Source: an uncultured Clostridia bacterium
GTDB lineage: Bacteria; Bacillota; Clostridia; Saccharofermentanales; Saccharofermentanaceae
Length of the DNA: 64,000 nt
Direction of reading: 5' to 3'
Assembly (NCBI GenBank): GCA_946403085.1
Contig: CAMIYM010000004.1
Location: forward strand, 62,001 to 126,000
Part shown: in pieces, positions 32,488 through 40,898 of the stretch
Numbering within the stretch: position 1 is the stretch's first letter
How the letters are laid out: each line of letters starts with the position of its first letter
Program-made: the position numbers and the translations under genes
The notes under the pieces: generated by a model
Databases searched by the model: none
What the model was told of the DNA's origin: nothing
What the model saw: only the letters and a program-made list of their open reading frames with translations

Positions 32488-33996
32488 ATGTCTAATTCAT
32501 CATTCATCAGCCAGATATTTGAATTCTTGGGCGAGCTTTTTAACAGCCTTGATAAAGGCACGCTCTTTTTTGGCAGCCTTTGGGATTTTGTCCGTTACGC
32601 GATCGATATTGCACTCGTAACTTTCCTTTTCTATACGCTTCTTTTGTTTATCAGACAGACAAGAGCATGGCAGCTTATCAAGGGTATCGTTCTTATCCTT
32701 GTATTTGTTGCATTCTGCGGTGTTATCGGACTCGACATGGTGGGGTTCCTTTTTAACCGCCTTCTTTATATCGTAGCTATCCTGTTCGTTGTACTGTTCC
32801 AGCCTGAGTTAAGAAGAGCTCTTGAGACAGTTGGTCTTAGAACTTCCAGTGCTACCAATCCGTTCAGACACAGTGAAGCTGTAATGACAAAGGATGAACT
32901 CAATTTCTTTATCAAAGAGATCAGTGCAGCATGTAAGGAAATGTCCAGAACATATACAGGTGCTCTTATCCTTATTGAAAGACACACAAGATTGGACGAG
33001 CTCCTTTCCCAGGAAAATGTTGTTACATTCGATTCTGAAGTTACCAGTTCCGTGCTTCAGAGTATTTTCTATAAAGGTTCGCCGATGCATGACGGCGGTC
33101 TCCTTATAAGAGATGGCAGGATCATCGCAGCAAGATGTCATGTCCCGCTTTCAGTTACGATGCATTCTCTCGAGCGTTCCGGAACCCGTCACAGAGCTGC
33201 TGTTGGTGCGAGCGAGATGGGTGATACTGTTGCAGTAGTCGTTTCCGAGGAAAGAGGAAAGACTTCTATCGCTGTTAACGGAAGACTTTTCGAGATGAGA
33301 TCTACAAAAGAGCTCGAAGCTAACCTCTCGTATCTGTTGGGACTTAAAGAATATGGCGGTGAGAATAAGACCTTTATCGGCAAGTTTATTGATAAGATGC
33401 GTGGAAAGCCTTCCGTTGATAAGGATGTGCTGACACAGGACGAGGTTGCTCAGGAAGCTGCCAAGGCAAAGCCTTCTGAGCAGACAGCAGCTCCCGAGCC
33501 GGTTGTAGCAACAACACAGGTCGAGATAGCAGGAGAGACAGCTGTTCCGATCTCCATAAGGACCAAGGTTGCTGACCAGACGAGTAATTCACAGCGTGTC
33601 GGTACTGCCACCAGAGTTATCTTCCTCGTTTTATCCATCTTTATGTCATTGCTCCTCTGGATCTATATCCAGGTAGTAACAAACCCTGTAGTTACTAAGA
33701 ACATTACAGTTCCGATCAATAAGTATCAGGATGAGAATCTTCCTGACAATGTAGCTGTTGACTATTCACTTAAGTCAGTAGAACTTGAGATCGTAGGACG
33801 TGCAGGTACTTTGAATAACCTGACGGCAGATGATATCGTCGTATCGATCGACTATTCTGATATCGACGCTGGTGATATCGGAATCGTTGAGCTTCCTGTT
33901 AATATCTCAAGCAAGGAAGGCAACAGCGTATACTTCCGTGTAGAGAATCAGTATCCCAGAACGGTTTTCGTAACTGTATACTCTCCGACTAAGTAA
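32488..33996 (+). CDS. cdaA: Diadenylate cyclase CdaA fused to a YbbR/CdaR-type regulator
   Basis: The 502-residue protein combines two usually separate proteins. Residues about 35-105 form three membrane helices and residues 110-285 the DAC domain, which condenses two ATP into c-di-AMP (GTRHRAA at 232-238, VVVSEERG). The DGA motif reads MHDGG (202-204), a change from the usual Ala. After a Glu/Ala linker, a fourth membrane helix (377-396) and a single YbbR domain (400-500) follow, as in the CdaR activator, which would be outside the cell. The start ATG at 32488 is preferred over an adjoining TTG. A sugar acyltransferase-like gene follows. Confidence 0.88.
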   Translation: MSNSSFISQIFEFLGELFNSLDKGTLFFGSLWDFVRYAIDIALVTFLFYTLLLFIRQTRAWQLIKGIVLILVFVAFCGVIGLDMVGFLFNRLLYIVAILFVVLFQPELRRALETVGLRTSSATNPFRHSEAVMTKDELNFFIKEISAACKEMSRTYTGALILIERHTRLDELLSQENVVTFDSEVTSSVLQSIFYKGSPMHDGGLLIRDGRIIAARCHVPLSVTMHSLERSGTRHRAAVGASEMGDTVAVVVSEERGKTSIAVNGRLFEMRSTKELEANLSYLLGLKEYGGENKTFIGKFIDKMRGKPSVDKDVLTQDEVAQEAAKAKPSEQTAAPEPVVATTQVEIAGETAVPISIRTKVADQTSNSQRVGTATRVIFLVLSIFMSLLLWIYIQVVTNPVVTKNITVPINKYQDENLPDNVAVDYSLKSVELEIVGRAGTLNNLTADDIVVSIDYSDIDAGDIGIVELPVNISSKEGNSVYFRVENQYPRTVFVTVYSPTK

Positions 33997-34045
33997 TCTA
34001 TTGCTCGGACGCTTACGGCGGATGCGGGCAGAAAGGATAAATAAA

Positions 34046-34708
34046 ATGTTAGAAACAAAAGACCTTATCGATTTGACTCACACGCTTGCAGCTCCGATCC
34101 TCGAAGACAAGAAATACCCTTGGGAAGCTTTGCCCCTTATCAAGGAATTCATTCTTAAGTTAGGACCTACTCTTGATCCTGAGATCTATGAGGACAAGGG
34201 AGACGGTATCTGGATCGCAAAGAGTGCGAAAGTCTTTGATTCAGCATATATTGCAGGACCCTGCATTATCGGACCTGAGACTGAAGTACGTCAGTGTGCA
34301 TTTATCAGAGGCAGTGCTCTCATCGGAAGTAAGTGCGTAATCGGTAACTCAACTGAGCTTAAGAATGTTATCATCAGCGATAATGTTCAGGTACCTCACT
34401 ACAATTACGTAGGTGACTCTATCCTCGGATTCAAGTCTCATCTTGGCGCTGGTGCTATCACATCAAATGTTAAGTCAGATAAGACTCTCGTTAGTGTTAA
34501 GAACGGTGATGAGGTTATCGAGACAGGACTTAAGAAGTTCGCAGCAATCGTAGGTGATAATGTTGAAGTCGGATGCCAGAGCGTTCTTAATCCCGGTACA
34601 GTTATCGGCAGAGGAAGCAGAGTGTATCCGCTTTCAAGAGTTAGAGGCGTTATCCCTGAGAAGCACATCTTCAAGGATGCTGAGCACATCGTTCCTATCG
34701 AAGAGTGA
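34046..34708 (+). CDS. Left-handed beta-helix sugar acyltransferase (GlmU C-terminal-like)
   Basis: The 220-residue protein is a hexapeptide-repeat beta helix without a nucleotidyltransferase domain. IAGPCIIGPETEV, GSALIGSKCVIGNST, HYNYVGDSILG and LGAGAITSNV match the acetyltransferase half of GlmU, including the His of the catalytic region. The ATG at 34046 has GAAAGGAT upstream; the longer frame from 34001 would begin right after the previous stop. It is cotranscribed with the c-di-AMP synthase fusion, where most Firmicutes have glmM, so a role in amino-sugar or cell-wall precursor metabolism is plausible. Confidence 0.82.
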   Translation: MLETKDLIDLTHTLAAPILEDKKYPWEALPLIKEFILKLGPTLDPEIYEDKGDGIWIAKSAKVFDSAYIAGPCIIGPETEVRQCAFIRGSALIGSKCVIGNSTELKNVIISDNVQVPHYNYVGDSILGFKSHLGAGAITSNVKSDKTLVSVKNGDEVIETGLKKFAAIVGDNVEVGCQSVLNPGTVIGRGSRVYPLSRVRGVIPEKHIFKDAEHIVPIEE

Positions 34709-34745
34709 TAAACTCTGATTAAAGGAAATAAACCGGACATATTAA

Positions 34746-34776
34746 AAGGGCACTCAATCTTGAGTGCCCTTATTCA
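34746..34776. terminator. Bidirectional terminator
   Basis: AAGGGCACTCA (34746-34756) and TGAGTGCCCTT (34761-34771) form a perfect 11-bp stem with a 4-nt loop, between the beta-helix gene and the convergent HEAT-repeat gene. Confidence 0.88.
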
Positions 34777-34792
34777 TTCAATTGATTTGTTA

Positions 34793-35134
34793 TCAGACTA
34801 CGCTGTCCTTAAGTTTGTCGAATGCCTGCTTTGCAACCTGTCTGACATTAGGATCGGAATCGGCGAAAGCGAGCTTCTTAACATACTCTTCGCAATGCTT
34901 TGCGTGGATATCAGCTGCTGCGGTAGCTGCTGCTGCTCTGACCATAGGTGAAGAATCTCTTAAGAGGGGGATCAATGCCATTCCGGATTCGTAGGAAGGA
35001 ACCATGCCCATTGCCATTGCTACTGTCATACGGACATCATCTTCAGGATTGTCCGCATACTTTAACAAAGCGCCAAGCTTCTGCTTTGATCCAAGCTTAA
35101 GGATTTTATCTTTTAAAGCATCAGTACGTCCCAT
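34793..35134 (-). CDS. HEAT-repeat protein
   Basis: The 113-residue protein consists of about three HEAT/HEAT_2 helical pairs (LGALLKYADNPEDDVRMTVAMAMG, ALIPLLRDSSPMVRAAAATAAA, KLAFADSDPNVRQVAKQAF). Such scaffolds bind proteins or, in the PBS-lyase subtype, chromophores; none is implied here. The ATG at 35134 has GGGAG 8 nt upstream and is preferred over one 18 nt earlier. It stands alone, convergent with the beta-helix gene. Confidence 0.82.
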   Translation of the reverse strand: MGRTDALKDKILKLGSKQKLGALLKYADNPEDDVRMTVAMAMGMVPSYESGMALIPLLRDSSPMVRAAAATAAADIHAKHCEEYVKKLAFADSDPNVRQVAKQAFDKLKDSVV

Positions 35135-35235
35135 ACTTAAGGCTCCCACCATGTCATATTCTAAACAATATTATAGAGTAAAACTTAAAAAAAAACATCA
35201 CTCTCACCAAAATAACCTTAAATAATCTTAGTTTT

Positions 35236-35244
35236 TGGTATACT
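35236..35244 (+). promoter_or_regulatory. Extended -10 promoter of the GH5-like gene
   Basis: TGGTATACT, with a second TATAAT at 35251-35256, in the 200-bp gap 35135-35334. The rest of this gap is AT-rich and holds the divergent HEAT-gene leader; I see nothing else in it. Confidence 0.45.
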
Positions 35245-35334
35245 TTGCTCTATAATACTTTTGATTATACAATCAAAACCTGAAAATTAAATGATGTTTT
35301 CACTATTTTGGTTGTTTTGAGAGGTAAATTTTTA

Positions 35335-36549
35335 ATGAACAAGCTAGCTTACGGAATGTCCGTTTTTATATTGTCAGGAGCTTTATTGCTTTCGTCCTGT
35401 TCCACTAACTTGGGACCTGAAACGCTTCCCTCCACAACGCCTTCGACAGAACCTACCGAGACAGAGCCTGAAGTGACAGTTACGACACTTGCACCTGAGG
35501 CCACAGATCCGGCAAGTACACCCGTTGTTACAGAGAAAGCTGTTGAATTGAACGGACGTCTTAAAGTCAAAGGTGCAAATATAGTAAACAGTCAGGGCAA
35601 GACTTTCGTTCTTAAGGGAATGAGTTCTTACGGTATACAGGATTGTTCTGATTTCTTTACTGCAGAAGTTATCAAGACTCTTGCAGAAGACTGGGGATGC
35701 AATGTTATCAGAATTGCTATAACCGGTGATGCTGAGACAGGTTATCTTAAAGATCCTGACAAGTATTTCGATCCTCTCTGCAAGATCTGTGATATGTGCA
35801 TCAATCAGGGTATTTATGTAATACTTGACTGGAATGTCGAGTATGAGAAGGCAGCTAATGAGAATAAAGCAAAGGCTGTGGACTTTTTTACCAGGATCTC
35901 ATCCATTTATTCTGATTCTCCGAATATCCTGTACGAGATCGAGAATAATATGATCCAGACTGAAGAATCCGGAAAGATAAAGGATGAATGGACCAAAAAC
36001 ATCAAGCCTTTTGCAGAAGATGTTATTAAGGCCATAAGGAAGAACAGCCCTTTAAGCATTGTAATTGTCGGCGCACCTGACAGAGGCCTTGGTATTGATA
36101 CTATCTCCAAGACAAAGATCAAAGGTGATAACATTGCATACGCTTGCCGTATCTACTCCTCAACTCATGGTGTTGAGTACAGAGAAAAGGTTCAGAAGGC
36201 CGTAAAGCAGGGATTATGCGTATTCGTAACTGAATGGGGTCTTTGCTCTGACAATGGTGAAGAAGGCCTTAACATGGGCGAGAGTGATTCCTGGAGCCTT
36301 TTGTTTGAGGAAAACAACATCTCCTGGTGCAACTATGCTATCGGAAGTAACTTTATTGATGAAGCAAATGCACTCTATCTCCTGAATGATAAATACACTA
36401 ATGAGCAGAAGGATGCGCACTGGCCGGATGGTATCATCACCAAGTCAGGTCTTTATGTAAGAAAAATGCTCCTTAAGGATTATGAGACTCAGGATGAGAC
36501 GTCAGGTTCTGAACCTTCTGAAACATCTGAATCTGCAGCGACCACATAA
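35335..36549 (+). CDS. GH5 (cellulase)-like lipoprotein with degenerate active site
   Basis: The 404-residue protein has a signal peptide with lipobox LLSSC (C22), a Thr/Pro/Glu linker and a GH5_2-like barrel from about residue 75 (VLKGMSSYGIQDC, DWGCNVIRIA, YVILDWN, FVTEWG). Conserved residues of GH5 are replaced: DWH is DWN (N167), the acid/base Glu of NEP is Asn (YEIENN, N205), and HFY is RIY (R272). The nucleophile Glu of TEWG (E300) remains. Hydrolysis is unlikely; it may bind a glycan. ATG at 35335 is chosen because GAGAGG lies upstream. A Ser/Glu/Thr tail ends the protein. Confidence 0.8.
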   Translation: MNKLAYGMSVFILSGALLLSSCSTNLGPETLPSTTPSTEPTETEPEVTVTTLAPEATDPASTPVVTEKAVELNGRLKVKGANIVNSQGKTFVLKGMSSYGIQDCSDFFTAEVIKTLAEDWGCNVIRIAITGDAETGYLKDPDKYFDPLCKICDMCINQGIYVILDWNVEYEKAANENKAKAVDFFTRISSIYSDSPNILYEIENNMIQTEESGKIKDEWTKNIKPFAEDVIKAIRKNSPLSIVIVGAPDRGLGIDTISKTKIKGDNIAYACRIYSSTHGVEYREKVQKAVKQGLCVFVTEWGLCSDNGEEGLNMGESDSWSLLFEENNISWCNYAIGSNFIDEANALYLLNDKYTNEQKDAHWPDGIITKSGLYVRKMLLKDYETQDETSGSEPSETSESAATT

Positions 36550-36569
36550 TATCAGGTGAGATAAGCCGG

Positions 36570-37166
36570 ATGTCCAGATCAGGATACAGTTTGCAGCCGG
36601 ACAGGCACAGATACGAGGTTCTTGCTTTGGAGACCGAACGTCTAAGGCTTGCTGTCTTAAGGAAAAGCGAGGCTCCAAAGGTTACGGAGTATTTCCGTGA
36701 GAACAGGGATTTCCATAAGGCATTCGCGCAAACGCACAGTGATGACTATTTCACAACATCAATGCAGAAGAAATATCTTGCATATGATTACAACAGTTTT
36801 CTTGACGGTACGCTTGTCCCTCTTTGGATAACGCGAAAAGAAGACGGAAAGATCATCGGACGTGTTTCATTTTTCAATTTTGCATATGGCGGCATGATGT
36901 CATGTGCATGCGGCTATCACCTTGATAAAAATGCTACCGGCAACGGCTACATGACGGAAGCCATAAAAGGAGCCATGGCATTTGTTTTCGACGAGTATAA
37001 GATGCACCGCATCGAAGCTTTTATTCTTCCTGAGAATGAACCGTCGATTGCTTTGGTGAAGCGCCTCGGTTTTCATTATGAAGGGAAGAGGTTCTCGTAT
37101 ATGCACATAAATGGCAAATACAGGGACCATGAGGCATACTATATTCTGGAAGATGATGTTAAATGA
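36570..37166 (+). CDS. GNAT family N-acetyltransferase (RimJ/RimL type)
   Basis: The 198-residue protein has the RimJ/RimL-like GNAT pattern: ETERLRLAVLRKSEA at the N-terminus, GRVSFFNFAYGG, the acetyl-CoA-binding GYHLDKNATGNGYMTEAIKGA and the C-terminal IEAFILPENEPSIALVKRLGFHYEG. Members acetylate N-terminal or side-chain amines of ribosomal proteins or small molecules; the substrate here is unknown. CAGGTGAG precedes the ATG, 20 nt after the GH5-like gene, so it may be cotranscribed. Confidence 0.88.
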   Translation: MSRSGYSLQPDRHRYEVLALETERLRLAVLRKSEAPKVTEYFRENRDFHKAFAQTHSDDYFTTSMQKKYLAYDYNSFLDGTLVPLWITRKEDGKIIGRVSFFNFAYGGMMSCACGYHLDKNATGNGYMTEAIKGAMAFVFDEYKMHRIEAFILPENEPSIALVKRLGFHYEGKRFSYMHINGKYRDHEAYYILEDDVK

Positions 37167-37300
37167 GACGCTTTCCGGGAGCAAATCAGAAAAAAATCTA
37201 AATTTGCCTTAAGATGTAACAAAATTTAAATAAATTTACACGTAAAGTATGCAATAATATTGTAAATGATTGCGCAATCGTATATGCGGAGGTGATTATT

Positions 37301-37732
37301 GTGAATAGAAAAAGATTTACTACCGCTCTTATAGCAGCTATGATGGTCGGCGTTATGAGCCTTGGATTGGTTGCATGTAAGAAGAAGCCGGAGCCTACAG
37401 AAACTACTGAAGCGACTACGGAACAGACAACCACAACAACCACCACTGCAGCTACGACATCACTTCCTGTATGGTCAGGCCCTCTTCAGAATGATGAGGA
37501 AGTAACATGGAAAGAGACCAAGCTTGAATCAGAGGCTACATACTATGTCGCTGTATCCAAGGGCGAGTTCCTTAATGTAAGAAAGGGACCTGGCGTTAAG
37601 TATACCAAGATCGGTACACTTACAAGAGGTCAGACAGTTACTGTAGTTGCAAAAGCAGGCAACGGCTGGTACAAGACTAAGGACGGTTTCTTCGTTTCCG
37701 AGACTTATCTCACAGGAAAGATGCCTAACTAA
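37301..37732 (+). CDS. SH3-domain lipoprotein
   Basis: The 143-residue protein has a signal peptide with lipobox LGLVAC (C26), a Thr-rich spacer and one bacterial SH3 domain (about residues 75-140: GEFLNVRKGPGVKYTKIGTLTRGQTV, NGWYKTKDGFFVSETYL). Such domains bind peptidoglycan stem peptides. The GTG at 37301 follows GGAGGTGA at the right distance and is preferred to an earlier GTG that overlaps that site. The tRNA-Gly gene follows after 67 bp. Confidence 0.85.
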   Translation: MNRKRFTTALIAAMMVGVMSLGLVACKKKPEPTETTEATTEQTTTTTTTAATTSLPVWSGPLQNDEEVTWKETKLESEATYYVAVSKGEFLNVRKGPGVKYTKIGTLTRGQTVTVVAKAGNGWYKTKDGFFVSETYLTGKMPN

Positions 37733-37741
37733 AATTCTTAG

Positions 37742-37770
37742 TTGATTATTTTTTATCCTTAGTGTAATAT
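37742..37770 (+). promoter_or_regulatory. Promoter of the tRNA-Gly/tRNA-Arg pair
   Basis: TTGATT (37742-37747), 17-bp spacer, TAATAT (37765-37770). A small perfect hairpin (GGCACTT/AAGTGCC, 37777-37795) sits in the leader without a U-tract. Confidence 0.65.
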
Positions 37771-37799
37771 ACATAGGCACTTGATTTAAGTGCCGATAT

Positions 37800-37873
37800 G
37801 CGAGTGTAGTTCAATGGTAGAACTTCAGCCTTCCAAGCTGACCACGTGGGTTCGATTCCCATCACTCGCTCCA
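37800..37873 (+). tRNA. tRNA-Gly (anticodon TCC)
   Basis: The 7-bp acceptor stem GCGAGTG/CACTCGC, discriminator T and encoded CCA are present. The anticodon loop is CTTCCAA, giving TCC, which reads GGA/GGG. The T-loop is TTCGATT. It abuts the next tRNA without a spacer. Confidence 0.96.
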
Positions 37874-37950
37874 GGGTCATTAGCTCAGCTGGATAGAGCA
37901 ACAGCCTTCTAAGCTGTGGGCCGGAGGTTCGAGTCCCCCATGGCTCACCA
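37874..37950 (+). tRNA. tRNA-Arg (anticodon TCT)
   Basis: The acceptor stem GGGTCAT/ATGGCTC contains two G-U pairs; discriminator A and CCA are encoded. The anticodon loop CTTCTAA gives TCT, which reads AGA/AGG. Transcribed with tRNA-Gly; separation must rely on 5' and 3' processing because there is no spacer. Confidence 0.95.
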
Positions 37951-37953
37951 TCA

Positions 37954-37990
37954 AAAAGCGCTTCGTGAATAACGGAGCGCTTTTGGTTTT
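37954..37990 (+). terminator. Terminator of the tRNA-Gly/Arg operon
   Basis: AAAAGCGCT (37954-37962) and AGCGCTTTT (37976-37984), extended by CGT/ACG, then GGTTTTT. The RNA sequence is nearly identical to the terminator of tRNA-Lys at 54738-54768. Confidence 0.88.
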
Positions 37991-38068
37991 TAGAGATATA
38001 TTTTCTCTCAGTAATTTTTGATATAATCTTCTTGCTGAGTTATTCAGCATGGAAAGGGGGGAGATATT

Positions 38069-38743
38069 ATGAATTGCGTAAAATGTGGTAATCCCGTAGC
38101 CGAAGGTAATAATTACTGCATGATCTGCGGTACGCCTGTTGCAGGCGTTCCTGCCCAGGCTGCACCTGCACCGGCTCCCGGTCCTGCGCAGGATGCTGCA
38201 GCGATTCCGCCTGTGGAGATCAATCCCCAGCCCGGTGCAAAGCCGGAGCCGGTTGAGATTCCTTATGCACCTCCGGTTATGGAAGGTAATAATTGCATTA
38301 TTCCTGTTGGAAGGTCGTTCAGGATCCGTTGTCCTGACTGCGGCCATATTTCTGATGATATCAAGAGGGATACTTCAGCCGGATATCCATGTCCTGTCTG
38401 TAAGAAAGCTTATGCCTATGGCGGTCAGCTCCTCTTATACAGAATGGGTAGTTTTCATCCCCTCATTATGGCGGTGCCTTATAATATTTTCATTGACGGT
38501 GTTGATTATGGCGTGACCACCAATCATTCATCTCTGAGGATAATGCTCAGTTCCGGCCCTCATATCGTCTGCTGCGGTAATATGTACAAGAAAACCAATC
38601 AGTTTCAGATAGTTGTATCACCTGAATTCAATTCGTTCGGATTCAAATTCAATATTATTTACAGACCTTTCGGCCTGCCGAGTGACCACGGATTCCCGAT
38701 CGAGCTGAAATCTTGTGCTCCGCAGGAAGTTCCATATATTTAA
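38069..38743 (+). CDS. Double zinc-ribbon protein of unknown function
   Basis: The 224-residue protein begins with a zinc ribbon (CVKCGNPV, CMICGTPV), continues with a Pro/Ala-rich linker (about residues 28-72), and has a second zinc-binding pair (CPDCGH, CPVCKKA, about 92-117). The last 100 residues look like a beta-sandwich (NIFIDGVDYGVT, ISSGPH-type turns). No membrane helix is present. A strong ribosome site (AAAGGGGGGAG) precedes the ATG. Family and role are not recognised. Confidence 0.78.
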   Translation: MNCVKCGNPVAEGNNYCMICGTPVAGVPAQAAPAPAPGPAQDAAAIPPVEINPQPGAKPEPVEIPYAPPVMEGNNCIIPVGRSFRIRCPDCGHISDDIKRDTSAGYPCPVCKKAYAYGGQLLLYRMGSFHPLIMAVPYNIFIDGVDYGVTTNHSSLRIMLSSGPHIVCCGNMYKKTNQFQIVVSPEFNSFGFKFNIIYRPFGLPSDHGFPIELKSCAPQEVPYI

Positions 38744-38767
38744 TCAAAGGCATTTTAGTTTTATGTG

Positions 38768-38803
38768 ACAAGGTTGTCCGTTTTTGGGACAACCTTGTTT
38801 TTT
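38768..38803 (+). terminator. Intrinsic terminator
   Basis: ACAAGGTTGTCC (38768-38779) and GGACAACCTTGT (38787-38798) form a perfect 12-bp stem followed by a run of six T. Confidence 0.92.
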
Positions 38804-38838
38804 GCCACCTTTAGGCTTGAAGGATATTGAATTCTTTG

Positions 38839-38847
38839 TGATATAAT
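38839..38847 (+). promoter_or_regulatory. Extended -10 promoter of the topoisomerase operon
   Basis: TGATATAAT, 51 nt before the ATG at 38899; TTGAAG at 38817-38822 is a possible -35 box at a long 19-bp spacing. The leader ends in TAAGGAGTCAGGTGG. Confidence 0.55.
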
Positions 38848-38898
38848 CGAAAAGTCAAATACATATATATTATTTTATTATAAGGAGTCAGGTGGAAT

Positions 38899-40893
38899 AT
38901 GCCGGGTAAGAAAGATTACGGCAATGAGAGCATCTCGATGCTCAAAGGTGCGGACAGAGTAAGACTCCGTCCGGCAGTTATTTTCGGTTCTGATAATCTC
39001 GAAGGATGCATTCATTCATTCTTTGAGATCCTTTCGAATTCTATCGACGAAGCCAGGGAAGGCCACGGCGATAAGATCATCATCACAAGATTTGCAGACG
39101 GTACTATCGAGATCGAAGACTTTGGCCGCGGAATCCCTATGGATTACAATGCCAAGGAGGGAAGATTCAACTGGGAACTCGTATACTGCGAGCTCTATGC
39201 CGGCGGCAAGTATAACAATAACTCTTCAGGCGATTATGAGTTCTCTTTGGGACTTAACGGTCTTGGTGCCTGCGCTACCCAGTATGCATCTGAGTTTTTC
39301 CAGGTAACCGTATTCAGAGACCACACCAAGTATGAGATGGGATTTAAGAAGGGTGAACCTGTTACAGAGCTTATGCAGGAACCCTACAGATTCAAGCGCA
39401 CCGGTACCATCCAGCGCTGGAAGCCTGATACAGAAGTATTTACTGAGATAATCATTCCCCTTGATACTTTTAAAGAGATCATCAAGCGTCAGTCAGTAAT
39501 CAACAGCGGAATCGAGTTTACCCTTAAGGATGCTGAGTCCGGTGAAGAGTTCACATATATGTATCCTGAGGGTATCAAGGGATATGTTGATGAACTTAAT
39601 GATATGAAGGGCTTTACTGATACTTATACTTTCTCCGGCGAAGGCAGGGGCAGGGATAAGGAAGACCGTGACGAATATAAGGTAAGAGCTGAAGTTGCAT
39701 TCTGCTTTAATAACGAGATCAATGCTCTGGAATACTTCCACAACTCGAGTTTCCTTGAGCACGGCGGTTCACCTGACAAGGCCGTAAGGAATGCTTTCGT
39801 AGCTGAGATCGATAAGCAGATCAAGCTTAAGGAGAAGTATAAGGCTAATGAGTCAAAGATCACATTCCAGGATATCGCCGATTCTTTGATCCTTGTAACC
39901 AATACATTCTCCACGCAGACTTCTTATGAGAACCAGACAAAGAAGGCTATCAACAACAAGTTTATTCAGGATTTCATGACACAGCTCATCAGAGATAATC
40001 TTGAGATCTGGTTCATCGAGAATAAGGATTTTGCTGCCAAGACTATAGAGCAGATCCTTATTAACAAGCGTGCCCGTGAGAACGCTGAGAAGGCAAAGGT
40101 AAATATCAAGAAGACCCTCATGGGCAAGGTCGACATCAACAACAGGATCAAGAAGTTCGTTGACTGCAGAACAAAAGATGTTGCCAAGCGTGAGCTCTAT
40201 ATCGTTGAGGGTGATTCAGCTTTGGGTTCCGTTAAGCTCGGAAGAGATGCCGAATTCCAGGCTGTTATGCCTGTAAGAGGTAAGATCTTAAACTGCCTTA
40301 AGGCTGATTATGCCACCATCTTTAAGAGTGAGATCATTACAGATCTTCTTAAGGTCCTGGGATGCGGTGTTGAGATCAAGAATAAGCACACCAAGGACAT
40401 GAGTGCGTTTAATCTTGATGATTTAAGATGGAACAAGATAATAATCTGTACCGATGCCGACGTCGACGGATTCCAGATCAGAACACTTATACTTGCAATG
40501 CTCTACAGGCTTACTCCTACGCTCATCGAGAAAGGCTATGTTTATGTAGCTGAGTCTCCGCTTTTCGAGATCACTTACAGACCTAAGGGTAAGAATGCCC
40601 AGGAAGAGACATTCTTCGCTTTCAACGAGAAGGAGAAGGCTGAGATCCTCGCCAAGGTCGATCCCAAGCTCTGCACGATCCAGCGTTCAAAAGGTTTGGG
40701 TGAGAATGAGCCTGAGATGATGTGGCAGACGACCATGAACCCCAAGAGCAGAAGACTTATCAAGGCTTGCCCTGAAGATGCGCAGAGAACTGCAGAAGTC
40801 TTTGATCTGCTCTTAGGCGATAACCTTGCTGGAAGAAAACTCCATATCGAGATGGATGGAAAGAAATACCTCGATATGCTTGATTTAGGGTGA
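38899..40893 (+). CDS. Type IIA DNA topoisomerase subunit B (divergent ParE/GyrB-like)
   Basis: The 664-residue protein has a GHKL ATPase (FEILSNSIDEA, IEDFGRGIP, GLNGLGACATQ), the transducer NQTKKAINN and a Toprim domain (YIVEGDSALGS near residue 434, CTDADVDGFQIRTL near 515), ending with the ParE/GyrB C-terminal region. Together with the next gene it should break and pass double-stranded DNA using ATP. It differs from standard gyrase and Topo IV: the GLHGVG motif is GLNGLG and the EGDSAGGS motif is EGDSALGS. It is probably an additional clostridial-type enzyme rather than the housekeeping gyrase. Confidence 0.88.
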   Translation: MPGKKDYGNESISMLKGADRVRLRPAVIFGSDNLEGCIHSFFEILSNSIDEAREGHGDKIIITRFADGTIEIEDFGRGIPMDYNAKEGRFNWELVYCELYAGGKYNNNSSGDYEFSLGLNGLGACATQYASEFFQVTVFRDHTKYEMGFKKGEPVTELMQEPYRFKRTGTIQRWKPDTEVFTEIIIPLDTFKEIIKRQSVINSGIEFTLKDAESGEEFTYMYPEGIKGYVDELNDMKGFTDTYTFSGEGRGRDKEDRDEYKVRAEVAFCFNNEINALEYFHNSSFLEHGGSPDKAVRNAFVAEIDKQIKLKEKYKANESKITFQDIADSLILVTNTFSTQTSYENQTKKAINNKFIQDFMTQLIRDNLEIWFIENKDFAAKTIEQILINKRARENAEKAKVNIKKTLMGKVDINNRIKKFVDCRTKDVAKRELYIVEGDSALGSVKLGRDAEFQAVMPVRGKILNCLKADYATIFKSEIITDLLKVLGCGVEIKNKHTKDMSAFNLDDLRWNKIIICTDADVDGFQIRTLILAMLYRLTPTLIEKGYVYVAESPLFEITYRPKGKNAQEETFFAFNEKEKAEILAKVDPKLCTIQRSKGLGENEPEMMWQTTMNPKSRRLIKACPEDAQRTAEVFDLLLGDNLAGRKLHIEMDGKKYLDMLDLG

Positions 40894-40898
40894 TGTAA

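Noticed and set aside
37777..37795. Hairpin before tRNA-Gly as a terminator
   Set aside because: It has no U-tract and lies downstream of the tRNA promoter.
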